Origin: Phyllostachys edulis
Lineage: Eukaryota > Streptophyta > Magnoliopsida > Poales > Poaceae
Direction: 5' to 3'
NCBI GenBank assembly: GCA_036346405.1
Contig: CM070562.1
Location: forward strand, 77,953,482 to 78,017,481
Length of the DNA stretch: 64,000 bases
Shown here in pieces: positions 24,048 to 34,749 of this stretch (the stretch's first letter is position 1; every line of letters begins with the position of its first letter). The position numbers were made by a program, and so were the translations under genes. Under the pieces are notes generated by a model. That model did no database searches. It saw nothing but the letters and a program-made list of their open reading frames with translations, and was not told the DNA's origin.

Positions 24048-25658
24048 ATCTCCTTCCCGAACTCCTGCCTCTCGCTAGCCAGCCTGCACTTCTTGATCGC
24101 GACTACGTCGTTGTCCTTGGTGGTTCCCTTGTACACGGTGCCGCTGCCTTCCTTTCCGATCACGTTGCGCTCGTCGAACTTGTTCGTTGCTTCCCCGTGC
24201 TGATTGAAGTATTCTCTCTTGATCTTGGCCAGTCTCCTTTTCGTGTGGATCATGTACACGCAGGACGCGCTGATTATCAGTATGTTAACACCAACGCTAA
24301 CTCCTGCAGTAACCAGTAAGGCTTGGAAATGAGAGGTGATACGTAAATTGAGAAATAGGAACAGTGACTAGTTCATTTCATCATCTGTGGCCATCTGGGA
24401 GTTGATGGGATCCCATGTTCTAGCTAGGCGTTCACAAGAAACAAGAACATGGAGATGGCTTACCAACTGCGATCTGCCATCCAAGCTGGGATTTGTTTTC
24501 CTCGCATGTTCCGTTGTAAGCGTTGCCTGTTGTTTTGTCAGGGCAAGCGCGGTAGAATCTTCCCAGAGTGTTGACACAAGTACCAGGAACAGCGCACGGG
24601 TACTCGAAAGTTTTGTCTTCACACTCGTTGATATCTGCAAACACAAACAAAAACGCCCATGAGTTATGACTTCACAGCAGCGACACATCGGAACTAGCTA
24701 GGCTTGGCTAGGTTTGACGCATGCATGCAGTGGGAGGAAGAGAAGAGAAGAGAAGAGAAGAGAAGAGATCACCTTGGCAGCCGTTTAGGAGGTAAGGATT
24801 GCCATCGTAGCCGGCGGAGCAGTTGCAGAGGTAGCCCCGGCCGTACTTGGAGTTGACGCACTCGCTGTTGCTGCTGACGCAGGCGTAGGCCGACGCGTTC
24901 CGCTTCGCCTCCTCGCACGTCTTGTTCCCGATGGCCCAGTCGAGCACCACCGGCACCTGCCCGTTGTTGGCCACCATGAACTCGTCGGTGGTGACGTACG
25001 TGGTGCGGAATTCGAACGCGGCGGCCTCGACAAGCACCGCGTAGCTGCACCGGCTGAAGTTGACGACATCGGAGGTGTTGAACTTCTCCTCGAAGGAGAC
25101 CTGGTACGTGTTGAGCCCGCCCGGGATGGCCGTCTGGCAGCACCCCACCCCGGCGCAGGAGCGGTTCTCCAGCCGCCCCACGCCAGGGCACATGGCCATG
25201 CACCCCGTCATGTACTGCCCGTCGGCCGTCGCGTTCACCGAGCTGATGTAGGCGAGCGAGTTGCACCCGATGACGGTGAACCGGTTCTGCGCGTCGTTGA
25301 TGCGGAAGTTGGTGATGGACATGTCGTACCACCAGTTGCTCTGGTTGTTCATCGCCCGCGTCGTGCCGTTGTAGCACCACGGGTTGATCATGCTGTAGAT
25401 GCGCAGCTGCCCGCGCCGAACGGACATGTCGAGCACCTCGATCTGGTAGTTGTACACCCGGTACCGCCCGTCGTCGGTGCGGTTGCAGCTGAGCACGAAC
25501 GTCCAGTCCCCCGTCTCGAGGTGGCACCCGCTGCCGACGCCGAACGGGTACGGGATCTCGATGTCGCCGCACCGATGTAGGCACGTCTCGCTCGGCTGCA
25601 TAGCCGCCGCTGCAGGCCGTGAAGAAAAGATTAGAACGATCAGCACAAGAAGCAACAT
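24048..25658 (-). pseudogene. Wall-associated receptor kinase (WAK), truncated by an LTR in the kinase domain
   Basis: Three exons are visible. Exon 1 (25658-24773) encodes a signal peptide (MLLLVLIVLIFSSRPAAAA) and the GUB_WAK galacturonan-binding domain (CGDIEIPYPFGVGSGCHL), then a first EGF-like module (CNCSAGYDGNPYLLNGCQ). Exon 2 (24634-24464) encodes a calcium-binding EGF module starting DINECEDKTFEYPC. Exon 3 (from 24303) encodes the transmembrane helix (VGVNILIISASCVYMI), a basic stop-transfer stretch and the kinase N-lobe with VIGKEGSGTVYKG and VAIKKC. All introns have GT-AG ends. Reading stops at 24048, where the copia LTR begins, so the catalytic loop and C-lobe are missing. The glycine loop has Glu at the usual second Gly (GKEGSG). 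Intact WAKs sense pectin fragments at the cell wall. The remainder may lie left of the window, beyond the nested elements. Confidence 0.93.
24735..24768. repeat. AGAAG pentanucleotide microsatellite in WAK intron 1
   Basis: About six copies of AGAAG/GAAGA begin a few bases inside the donor site of the first WAK intron. On the gene strand this is a pyrimidine-rich CTTCT run. Length variation between individuals is likely. Confidence 0.9.
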
Positions 25659-27092
25659 CTTTCATGCGCTTGGTGGTTTAACTGGAATGGCCGGGGGAGT
25701 GGTAATTTGTGATAACTTGTGTTGTTCATGTGGACTAATCGAGGTTCAATGAACCAATGCCGAGCTTTGAAGAGATCAAATGAAAAACGTTCTCATCTCG
25801 TTCGCACGCAACCACGGCCTTACTTCATTACATGACACCGACAGGTGTGGGGAAGTCTCCAAAAGTGACATCTTAATTTGATGTGGTAGTTGATGCACGT
25901 TGATCTTCAGGCTCAAGCTGCATGAGTGGGCGGGGAAAATGATTTGATTTATCTAGTACTCCTTTAAACGAGTGTTCATTATTCATCTCCGTTTGTCGTA
26001 TGAACAGAATTGAGATATCTCGTATTTCTGAAAGATTCCAAGATGAAAGCAGTAGTACTATTCAGGAGTATGATTTATGCTTTCCTAACAATACAAGACA
26101 AATCCACTTGGGACCAGCTAGTCATTGTCCGAGTCTCCCTGGAAATGTAGCAGACACCATTAAACTTACGAGGAATACAAAGACAATACGCGGTTGACTT
26201 TCCGTGGAATTTAATCATGACGAGGATTTTTGACTAGGTCAATTTTTTTCGGTCCAAGTCTCATGTCTAAGGAGACCCACTTTATAATAACAGTCTTGCT
26301 ATTTTTAAGTCGTCCGAAATTTTCTTAAGTTTAAGTTACTGGTTCTGACCATTAGATTTGTATAGAGATTGATGTATCATATAATTGGATATTGATCCAA
26401 TGGTTAAAAATATGATTTATGCTTAAGAAAATTTCAGTCACCTTATGAATAGACAGTCCCTTATAACAATTATAAACTTATGACCAGTATATAAAGGAAG
26501 TCTAATTCCCAACGACCAGTTTGAGTCATGAGACTACGGGTTTGGACAATCCTCGACTAACTAACTGGTCGGGAGATACGATAGTTATCCACGTGACTAG
26601 CAGGGAGGCGGATATTGGTGTATCTGGCAACTTACGATATTTGATTAAAGGACGCGACGGTTCAAGACTCTCTTGACGAACGTACATGAAGATTAGAGGC
26701 GTCTTTAGCAGTATTAACTATCACCCCTTCAAATACTATAAAGGGGGTAGTCCACATATTCTGTAAAGATAATTAGATCAAGTTAAGAGTAATCGATTAT
26801 GTAACATCCTCATTGTATTCTCATACATATACTCAATGTGTTCATAGCAATAAAGGATCTTCGTTTTGATAGCTTTCTCATATAATTTTTCCGGATAAGT
26901 TCGATAGGGAACCCCTTGTTTTGATCATCGACGAATTAGTTATAGGAATATTTACTAATTGTACTAATATTTTTCTGTTATAGCTAAAAATGCTTTCAAC
27001 TAACTGTGCTATCCAAAAATAGAATAAAAGAAGTGATTTTGAAAAGCCAGTGCAATGCCAAAATGGAGCCTAAATCACACTAGCTAGTGAAC
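25659..27092. other. WAK upstream and intergenic region
   Basis: I see no supported gene. Apart from the MITE at 26291-26460, there is a stretch with a TATA-like ACTATAAAGGGG (26737-26748), an AATAAAGG polyadenylation-like signal (26850) and pyrimidine-rich sequence. This could be a short degenerate LTR or the remains of another gene's promoter, but no ends were found. No clear TATA box was found close upstream of the WAK start. Confidence 0.5.
26291..26460. mobile_element. Small MULE-type MITE
   Basis: The 170-bp segment has imperfect inverted ends of about 38 bp sharing the core GAAATTTTCTTAAG (26315-26328 and its inverse at 26422-26435). It is flanked by 9-bp repeats TTATAATAA (26282-26290) and TTATAACAA (26461-26469), with one mismatch. 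A 9-bp duplication points to the Mutator superfamily. The outer few bases of the ends match poorly. Confidence 0.55.
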
Positions 27093-27095
27093 AAT

Positions 27096-27310
27096 CACTA
27101 CCAGAAACCACTTAGTTCCCGAGTGCTTATATGTTTCCCGAGTGTCTGGACGAAAACACTCGGGAAAATCCCTAGTGTTTAATAGGACACTCGGGACGAG
27201 ACGTCAACACTCAGTAGAATTAACTTTCCTGAGTGTTTCCCATAACACACACTCGGGAGATCAAAATATAATCCCGAGTGCACTGAATCGGAAAAACTCG
27301 GGACTTTTTT
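27096..27310. repeat. Left CACTA subterminal repeat region
   Basis: Ten or so copies of ACACTCGGG or its inverse CCCGAGTGT, some with one change, lie within 215 bp (27118, 27138, 27157, 27188, 27250, 27273 and others). Such motifs are the usual binding sites of the subterminal-binding CACTA protein. Confidence 0.9.
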
Positions 27311-27829
27311 TCCCGTCACACCCATTTTTTTTGCTTCTAAACCCTACGTCCCTACTCGATATCCCCAACCCCAATCCCGCTGCCGCCTCCCGTCCTCCTC
27401 CTCCCTCCTGCTCCCTCCCCGTGCACTTCCTCCTTCCGCCGCCGCGCCCGCCTCCTCCTCACTTGCGCTTGTGCTGCCTCCTCCAAATCCGTCCGCCGCG
27501 CCTCCTCCTCCTCCCGCCGCCGCCATCCTCCTCCTCCTCCTCCCTAGATCTGGCGCCTCACTCAAGACGCGACGCCACCCTCCTCTAACCCCGATGGATC
27601 TGGTGCCTTCGCCTTGGTAGGCTCTCCGCCGCCGCTATTGCGCCCCCGCCCTTGCGCGCGCCTCTCCTAGCTTCGCTTGGCCATGATTCTCTCCGGCTCG
27701 GCCCTCTCATTTCATGGCGTCCCTTGCTTCCGCCACTAGCTCGGCTCCTGTGCCCTCGCGCCCGTGGCGGCTAGACAGCGAATAGCTAACTAGGGTTTGG
27801 GTTTTGCGCGTGGGGTGGTGGCGGCGGCT

Positions 27830-28315
27830 ATGATGGAGGCTATGGGGTAGGGGTACTCGGAGGCGGGCGGCAGCAAGTGGCGGTGGCGGACCACTCTGAC
27901 CTGTGATCGAACCAGACGCTCGAGAGTGCGAGAACAGCCCCATCATCCACCTCAAGAAGCTCAACAACTGGGTACACCACTCAATTTGCCACCCATCCAT
28001 CCATACCCTAACATCCTTGATAAAATGAGACGTCTACGGTGTTTGGTATAACCATCCTAGCTCTTTGAATCTCTTTGTGGGCAGATTAAGAGTGTTCTCA
28101 TCCAGCTGTATGTGTGCCAAGGGGACTGCACTCTTGATCTTGCTTGTGGCAAGGTAAGCGGTGTATTGTGAGTATTAATTAGGAAGAGCAGTGATTCTTG
28201 TAGTACAAGAGTAGTATTATCCTATACTGATCTGTTTCGTAACACAGGGAGGTGATTTAATAAAGTGGGATAAGGCCAAGGTTGGCTATTATGGGTTGAT
28301 ATCGCCGAAGGCTCG
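27830..28315 (+). pseudogene. Captured fragment of mRNA cap guanine-N7 methyltransferase 1
   Basis: Three exons with intact GT-AG introns are preserved: up to 27971, 28085-28153 and 28248-28315. Exon 1 contains SNQTLE and, in a shifted frame, PIIHLKKLNNW. Exon 2 reads IKSVLIQLYVCQGDCTLDLA followed by CGK, the SAM-binding motif I. Exon 3 reads GGDLIKWDKAKVGYY, then a small deletion before VDIAEGS. These segments match in order the N-terminal and SAM-binding part of plant cap (guanine-N7) methyltransferase 1, which methylates the 5' cap of mRNA in the nucleus. The RNA-binding and C-terminal parts are absent. Retained introns show capture at the DNA level. Frameshifts and missing exons argue against function. 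Confidence 0.85.
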
Positions 28316-30008
28316 GTTAGTTTCCTATCACACGAGACATCTACACTATATGCATACAAGTTAATGACATAACCGAATATGTGGTTAATGAGTTGGTTTT
28401 TTATGATGCTTTAGCATGCATGCCTTGTATTTGCTTTGTCTGCCTTTGGTATAGTTGAATATGTAACATGTATTGTGATCGTTCAAAAATTTAAAATTAT
28501 CTGAATCTAGAGTATGCTATATATTCAATCTATATTTCACTTCATCTTTTTTAATTTGTATCCTCGATACTTGATAAATTCTCAAGATTTACCATTCTAG
28601 ACCTCAAAAGCTTGTGTACTCGCTTCTGCTTTTCCCCTGTGCCTAAAACCTGCCATTTATTGTTGAGGATGCAGTTAATTTCCAATATTGTTCAATTGAT
28701 CATTATATGCATGCATTGTGCCTAAAACTATACATGAGGTGTGTGTATGGTTCTATATCACAATCATGATTTCACCCGAATTAACTTGTTGTTAATTTCC
28801 TTATTCTACTAGAGTAATTACTTGGGGTACTTGAAGTTAAAGACAAGAGTTGAGTTCCTACAAACCACTTAGAGGTATATACATGCTACAATTAAATAAT
28901 GGGTAACTTCTTCACCCTGCTGTTTGTGATCCTTCCCTGCATATTGGGTAACTTTGTTTACTTCAATTAATACAAGTTATATTCTAGTACTGATTGACAA
29001 TGCAAATCAATATTTGTTACTTATTTAATATTAACCATGTTTTTTTTTCTCTCTAATATCAGCGTAGATTGAAGAATGCCATACTAAAAAAAAGTCCAGA
29101 ACTTTTAAAGAAACAGTTTCTTTTAATTGGAATTATCTATTAAAACCTTTGCATAATTGTCACTTCTTTCATCCTATGCAGGTATCATCAAGCTTACTTG
29201 GATCACTTGAATAATGAATGAAGGTTAGCGCCTTATAGCGGATATGTCCAGTGTTGGATGTGATGGTTCAACTTAATGCTCTCTTTTACCCATGGATTCT
29301 AGCTTATAACACCCTATGTACTAAACTAAGAGCTCTTGTTTTATGCTCTTTTGAACTGAAGAGATGAATGATCTGAATGTCTTGGATGCTACATGAACAT
29401 AATATCTTAGTTTGAATTGACACACAAATTCCATGTACAAAATGTGGGTTGACATTGTAGATTTATACAGGTGTCTGGTTTTGTTAATTACATTGTTGTG
29501 TAGTATGTGACTTATATTGCATCAGGGTGTTCACTGTATATTGCATGGAAATAATGATTTGAGAATCAACTGCCTATTGAACTATAGATCACATTTTATT
29601 TAATGCCATGCATGCTACTATCATTCAATGAAGTTTGTTGTCTGTATTCTAGTTATTAAGAGTTCTTTATATATAGACCCATCTTGTATCATGATACGAT
29701 GAAACATCCACTGGTTAATGAACAAAATAGGATTAAGTACACGTTTCGTCCCTCAACTATATACGATGATTAATTTTCGTCCCTTAACTAAAATACCGGA
29801 TATAACGACCCTCCAAGTATCAATACCGGGCAAACGAAGTCCCTCCGTGCGTTTCAGAGCGGTTTGGTCCGACGTGGCATCCACGCTGGCATTTTGAATA
29901 CACGTAGCATCCACGCTGGCATCCAACTCCCTCTCTTCCCAAATCGCCCCACCACCACACCATGCCTCACCTCACTCCCAAGCCTCAGCTCCTGCTACGC
30001 CTGCGGCG

Positions 30009-30320
30009 ATGGAGCAGCCTGCAGCGGCGGAGGTGCCTGCGAGGCTGGGACTCACGACAGCGGAGTACACACAGCTGCAGCCCATGGTGGAGGCACACCA
30101 CCGCTACACCGTGGGGCCGGGCCAATGCTTCTCCCTCCTCACGCAGCGCATCCACGAGCACTTCATCGCATTGCTCCCTCCACCGGACCCCGGCCGTGGC
30201 GACCTCCGTCGAGCGCCTCCACGAGGTCGGCGTCATCTCGCCTCCCCGCCAAAGACCAAAGCTGAGTGCCTCGACCTCCTCGATGACACGCGCACAGGCC
30301 TTCACTTCACCATCACGGTG
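30009..30320 (+). pseudogene. Captured fragment resembling a PYR/PYL/RCAR abscisic-acid receptor
   Basis: The open start reads LGLTTAEYTQLQPMVEAHHR, then VGPGQCFSLLTQRIH. This is the pattern of the N-terminal helix and first strand of grass PYL proteins. Further pieces follow in changing frames: RLHEVGVISP near 30215-30245 (the gate-loop approach), AECLDLLDD near 30262-30288 and FTIT near 30304. The middle of the START-like fold is shortened, and the conserved HRLRNYRS latch segment is not found. Intact PYL proteins bind abscisic acid and inhibit PP2C phosphatases. The assignment comes from remembered family patterns and needs an alignment. The fragment cannot encode a complete receptor. Confidence 0.55.
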
Positions 30321-30959
30321 CGGTGGTTGGTGGTCGCCGGAGTGGCGAGCAAATCGCGATCTTGTCGGCAAAGGTGGCGTGCTCGCTCCCATTCAACGGA
30401 CCAGTCACGGCAATGGCGGCGCCACCGAATGGGGCGGTCTTGGACATGGTCCTGTGAGTAGTACCGAAGGCGAGCGGGGCGTCTGATGAGAAAGCGGCGG
30501 GAAGGCGCATCGTGCCGCGGCGCCATCCCTGCGACCGATTCGAGGTGGCATTCGGCCGTGGAGCTCGGATCGCGGACCGCTTGTGCTCCCCATGGAGAAC
30601 TTCGGTTGGGTGGCAACATCCACCACAACCTCGACCTCCTCCCAAGCCTCGCCTCCACATCGTCGGCGAGGTGCGGCTCCCGTGCACACTTGCCTCCTCG
30701 CGCTCCGGGGTGCGCAAGGAGTGCCTCACCCGCGTCATCGACCATCCGCAGGCCGCAGATCATGAGCACACGCTTACCCGCATGATCTGAGTTGAAATAT
30801 TGACTTGTTGACATTTTCTGATTGTTAAAAACATGACCTTTGTGGGTAATTTGCGTCACATTTTCTAAGCTGAAGCTAAAATGGTAGTAATACAGGATAA
30901 CAAGACGGTGTTTGGGCCATTTCAGTGTGACGGCCACCATCGCCGCCGCTCTCCTGTTC

Positions 30960-31440
30960 TCTTTAGCAGGCGGAGAAGGCGTCGGCGCCGACGGCAGCTG
31001 CTGTCTCGGCCCAATGCTCATCGACGCGCTGCTCTCCACGCTCATGTCGTCCTCCAATGCCGAGCGCGCCGCCACCGAGGCTGCCTTCCACCACCTCCGC
31101 TCCTCCCACCTGGAGCCCCTCGCGCTGCGCCTCGCGCCGTTGCTGTCCGTGCCATCCACCCCCGCCGTCCTCCTCCACAAGCTCCTGTCCCCGACCCCAT
31201 CTTCCGACTCGTCCAGCACCGTGGCGGCCCTGCTCTGGTCGCACCTCTCCCCCACTGGCTAGGCCGCGCTCAAGTCCCACCTCCTCTCTGCGCTCCAGTC
31301 CGATCCCCCAAGCCCATCGCGAAGAAGGTCTGTGACGCCATATCTGAGCTCGCCGCGCTGCTCCTCCCGGAGAACACATGGGCCGAGCTACTCCCGTTCC
31401 TCTTCTGTTCCTCTTCTAGAGCAGCAGCAGCTGGAGCTCC
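30960..31440 (+). pseudogene. Captured fragment of importin-5 (RanBP5/KPNB3 type), N-terminal HEAT region
   Basis: Reads LIDALLSTLMSSSNAERAAT, then FHHLRSSHLEPLALRLAPLL. After a stop at 31261 come LKSHLLSALQSDPP and, in another frame, KPIAKKVCDAISELAALLLP with ENTWAELLPFLF ending near 31405. This block order matches the N-terminal HEAT repeats of plant importin-5-like karyopherins, which carry proteins into the nucleus. It is a single GC-rich exon-like piece with a stop and a frameshift. The remaining roughly 900 residues of the family are absent. It lies about 200 bp inside the right inverted end of the Pack-MULE. Confidence 0.75.
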
Positions 31441-32072
31441 ATCTCCCCTTGCTCTTGGTCCATAGATTTTTTTTGTGCCAATAAAGCCACGTGGGTCAAA
31501 TAGCGGTCGAAACCGCTTTGCAACACACGGAGGGACTTCTTTTGTCCGGTATTGATACTTGGAGGGTTGTTATATCCGGTATTTTGATTGAGGGACGACA
31601 ATTAATCATCGGGTATAGTTGAGGGACGAAACATGTACTTAATCCAACAAATTAACCATGGGGGTTAAATTATGATATGGGTTGCAAATTAAAAGGTCCC
31701 AAATTGTGTAGATCGACAAAGAGGATAAAAGGGCATGCGAGAAATAAGTTTGGTTTCGGGTCATGAGCTCAGAGGAGAAGTAGAGCTAGTTACGTGGATT
31801 TTATAACAAAGTATCTTTCCATAGTTAGCTGTTGGCTCCAAAAGTTCAGGAGGATCTGAAGTTAGCTAAACAATTTGTATGGTTTTAACTTTTAACTAGA
31901 AGTGCACATTCATTGGTGTTAATTAAGAGTTGCTATTTGGCAGCCCTATATATGTACAGATTGTGATTACACGTCACTTGGATGAAGCCAATTTATGGCT
32001 TACATTTGCCTAGTTGCTCTTTGTACTGTTCTTGTCTGTGTACTCACTAGTCCCAATTGCTCGTGGAACAGG

Positions 32073-32190
32073 GGAGGTTGGAACCGATAGAGACTCGTGT
32101 TAAGAACAACAAGCATGGTTTTGGTTCCAAAGAACCAAAGCTGCCAAAGCCAAAGGTAGAGGATGACGTTGAAAAAAGATCCTAAAAAGC
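32073..32190 (+). pseudogene. Possible captured exon, Lys-rich, G-patch-protein-like
   Basis: After an acceptor-like GGAACAG the sequence reads EPIETRVKNNKHGFGSKEPK, then LPKPKVEDDVEK, before a stop. The pattern PIETRVKNN-HG-GS is reminiscent of sequence following a G-patch in plant RNA-processing proteins. This is a weak, memory-based similarity. It could equally be an unrelated Lys-rich exon. Confidence 0.3.
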
Positions 32191-32473
32191 CCAAAGTGAG
32201 CAAAAGATGAGATTCTTAATATGCGTTCATGACTATCTCATACAACATTAAATTGCTTCCTGTAGCATTCTTGTAATTTTAATTCTGAATATTGTACTAT
32301 TGTAGTTCAGAAGTATGGTCAGTTTTGTAAAATGTAGTTAAGAAATTAAGGTACCTCTGTTTATAATTAGATAAAAAAATACTTCCTTACATTGAATGCT
32401 CATCCATTATTCTTTCTGCAGAATATTAGCCTGATTTAGTATATTTAATTCTGAATATTGTACTGTTGTGCAG

Positions 32474-32675
32474 CCAACGGAAGCTCACATTACCAAGCGA
32501 AAGGTCAATGATCTTGTGCAAGGTCTACATGCAACCAATGACTTGGTTTCGTATTTCAGGCATACTTTCAGTGCACTCTCAAAAAGAGGTGGTATATTTG
32601 TAATGGATGTATATGGTGACACATCATCTGAACGCAAGCTTCGTCTCTAGAGGCGATTCCCCAGCTCCACTGTGA
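32474..32675 (+). pseudogene. Captured exon resembling a plant SAM-dependent methyltransferase
   Basis: After the acceptor TTGTGCAG the frame reads KVNDLVQGLHATNDLVSYF, then FSALSKRGGIFVMDVYG, then SSERKLRLQ with a stop replacing one codon and RRFPSST. The GGIFVMDVYGGTSSE-KLRLQRRFP block is a signature I associate with an uncharacterised plant methyltransferase family. One exon only. It may come from a different gene than the cap methyltransferase captured at 27830-28315. Confidence 0.5.
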
Positions 32676-34749
32676 GTCTGAGTTATAGCATTGAATATTG
32701 AATAGTAGTTACAATGCATTGAGGCTTATCTTGTAAAGTAGTTAGAAACTTGGGAGACACAGAATGTCATAAGATTAGTATATTTTACGATGAGGTTGCA
32801 TTCTTTACGACAAAATCTTTAAGATTTGTAGGAAAAATTTACAACATTTAATAAATCTAGCATTATAAAAAATAATAGAAACATGTGGTAGTAGTATTAT
32901 GTGACACAACAAATGTTCAAGTGTATCATTTCACTATCTAAGCAATACAATTTTCTATTGACATACCAAACCATTTTTTTTGTAGCTACATATTTTATTT
33001 GACCTATTGTTATATCATCATGTGGTTTGATGAAATTTAGCTTGGATATGCGGTAGTGCATAAGCATTATAATATCTCCATTACATTTTGTGACTCAACA
33101 TCCTTCACACTTGTATGTCAATGTTTCAGTATTGCCTTCTGTTCCTGTGTGTATTTTGCATATATTGTCATGATTCCTTCATCTGAAGATCATTTACTTT
33201 TTTTTTACAAAGCCTAAACATTATGTTGCTATGTTGTAAGATAAACAGTTTTTTTCATCTTTTGTATGTACATATAACAACCTAAACATCCATTTAGTAG
33301 CATTTGACAAAATATCATGAATATATATGTTAATGGAATTCTGTCTATTTTCATATCACATTATGTTCTTATCTTATCTGTTGATATGTACTGTTAGTGT
33401 TCATTACATAACCCTGTTTGTCACTTGTAATGAAAATTGTTTTGTTTGACGAGTTAATCTCCAGGTACTATTGCTGATGAAAACTCTGTCACTGAACCTG
33501 ACTAGCCCAAACTTTGAGGCACATGTAAGTACTTGTTTGTTTTCCTTTCGTCTCATTTTATTTTTATTTTTTGCTCTATGAGCCTTGGTAGTTGTAACTT
33601 GTAAGAAAGTACCTGGACATATACTCGTAGCATCTCTCTGTTGTCCCCTCTGTTCACCTCCCCAAGGGCAGAGGGCAGTTTTACATCTTTCTTAAAGGAG
33701 ATTGAACCCCTGTGCTACTTTAAAACTCTTAATAGCCTAGCTTGGATGGCTTTTGGGACCATTATGTGATGTCTGGTTGCCTCTTTTCTTCTATGACTCT
33801 TTGCAGCCTTCATACATCAGTGTTGCACTGTATCTTGCAGAAAAGAGTACATATTATCTAAATCATCTATTGTTTGCAAGCTTTGCTAGTGTTTTGACTA
33901 TGTTGGGAATTAAGCGTATGTACACTGCCAATATGGCGATATCTTATTATGTGTTATGTAGCCTAATTTGTTCTAATGCATTGTCATACTTGGATTGTAA
34001 GTGATGAAAGTCTGGTCATTTGTAGAGATTGCTCTCATCACATGGTTCTAGCATGGACCAAGTTAAGCATGATGACATAGGAGATCTGGGATCTACTCAC
34101 ACTCTTCATCTCCGTTCATGTAATTATAGTCATTCTCTTTCCGGTGTTGTTCTCGACTGCGATATTGCTTCTTCCACTAGGTCGCTAAGTGTATGAATTT
34201 CTCCATGAGGTAACAAGCAAATAAGAGTAGAATCTTGATGTCGATCTTGCACTCAAGGCGTTGGAAGTTCGAGTGACTCGGAGTATCATGACGTCTTTGA
34301 GTCAGAGTCTGAGTGCTAGCGACATCTTTGTAGTGCCACCTATGTATGTACATAGCTCTTAGTAATGCTCTAACCTTAGGCTAGTTTTGCTCATCATGTA
34401 GATGGCCGGCTAGTTTATGTGCTTGTGATTCTTTCTTTCTTTTCCCTTTTTTAACTTATATATCAGCTTACCACATAGTGGGGGCATGTTAGCATATTAT
34501 GGTATGTCTTCGCTTTTACCTTCATTTCTTTGAGGATAAATGCTATGGTATGTATTTTGGCTGTGTGTATATATATGCATGCGGTTATATGTAGCTATGT
34601 GCATGGGCTAACAAGCTGGTTTTAGGTATTAGTGTGTTGGATCTTGGATGGCATCAGGTCATTTTTTTTTCTAGGTGAAATTTGGAATATAACTGTGGAA
34701 TTGTAGTCAGCGTTCCATTAGATATATGGGTGCTGTCTGTGTAACCAAC

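Larger units (their letters stand above)
29730..31645. mobile_element. Pack-MULE nested in the CACTA element
   Basis: Long inverted ends of about 150 bp begin GGATTAAGTACACGTTTCGT on the left (29730-29880) and read GGATTAAGTACATGTTTCGT inward from 31645. They are flanked by 9-bp repeats AACAAAATA (29721-29729) and AACAAATTA (31646-31654), with one mismatch. Long inverted ends plus a 9-bp duplication identify a Mutator-like element. The GC-rich interior has no transposase and carries pieces resembling two host genes. The part at 30320-30790 is also GC-rich and may be a third captured piece that I could not identify. Confidence 0.92.

Noticed and set aside
24769..25665. 298-codon minus-strand frame overlapping the WAK exon
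   Set aside because: It is a GC-rich shadow in another frame of exon 1. The frame at 25658-24773 has the signal peptide, GUB_WAK cysteines and EGF motif.
26700..26930. Possible solo LTR (TATA-like and AATAAA signals)
   Set aside because: No TG...CA ends or target duplication could be found, so I left it as unassigned intergenic sequence.
30302..31255. 317-codon minus-strand frame in the Pack-MULE
   Set aside because: It spans two unrelated captured pieces and an AT-rich junction and lies antisense to the importin-like sequence, so it is a chance frame.
33753..34004. Open frame rich in Tyr/Leu/Ser in the CACTA interior
   Set aside because: Hydrophobic composition from AT-rich DNA, no splice-site support and no recognised domain.
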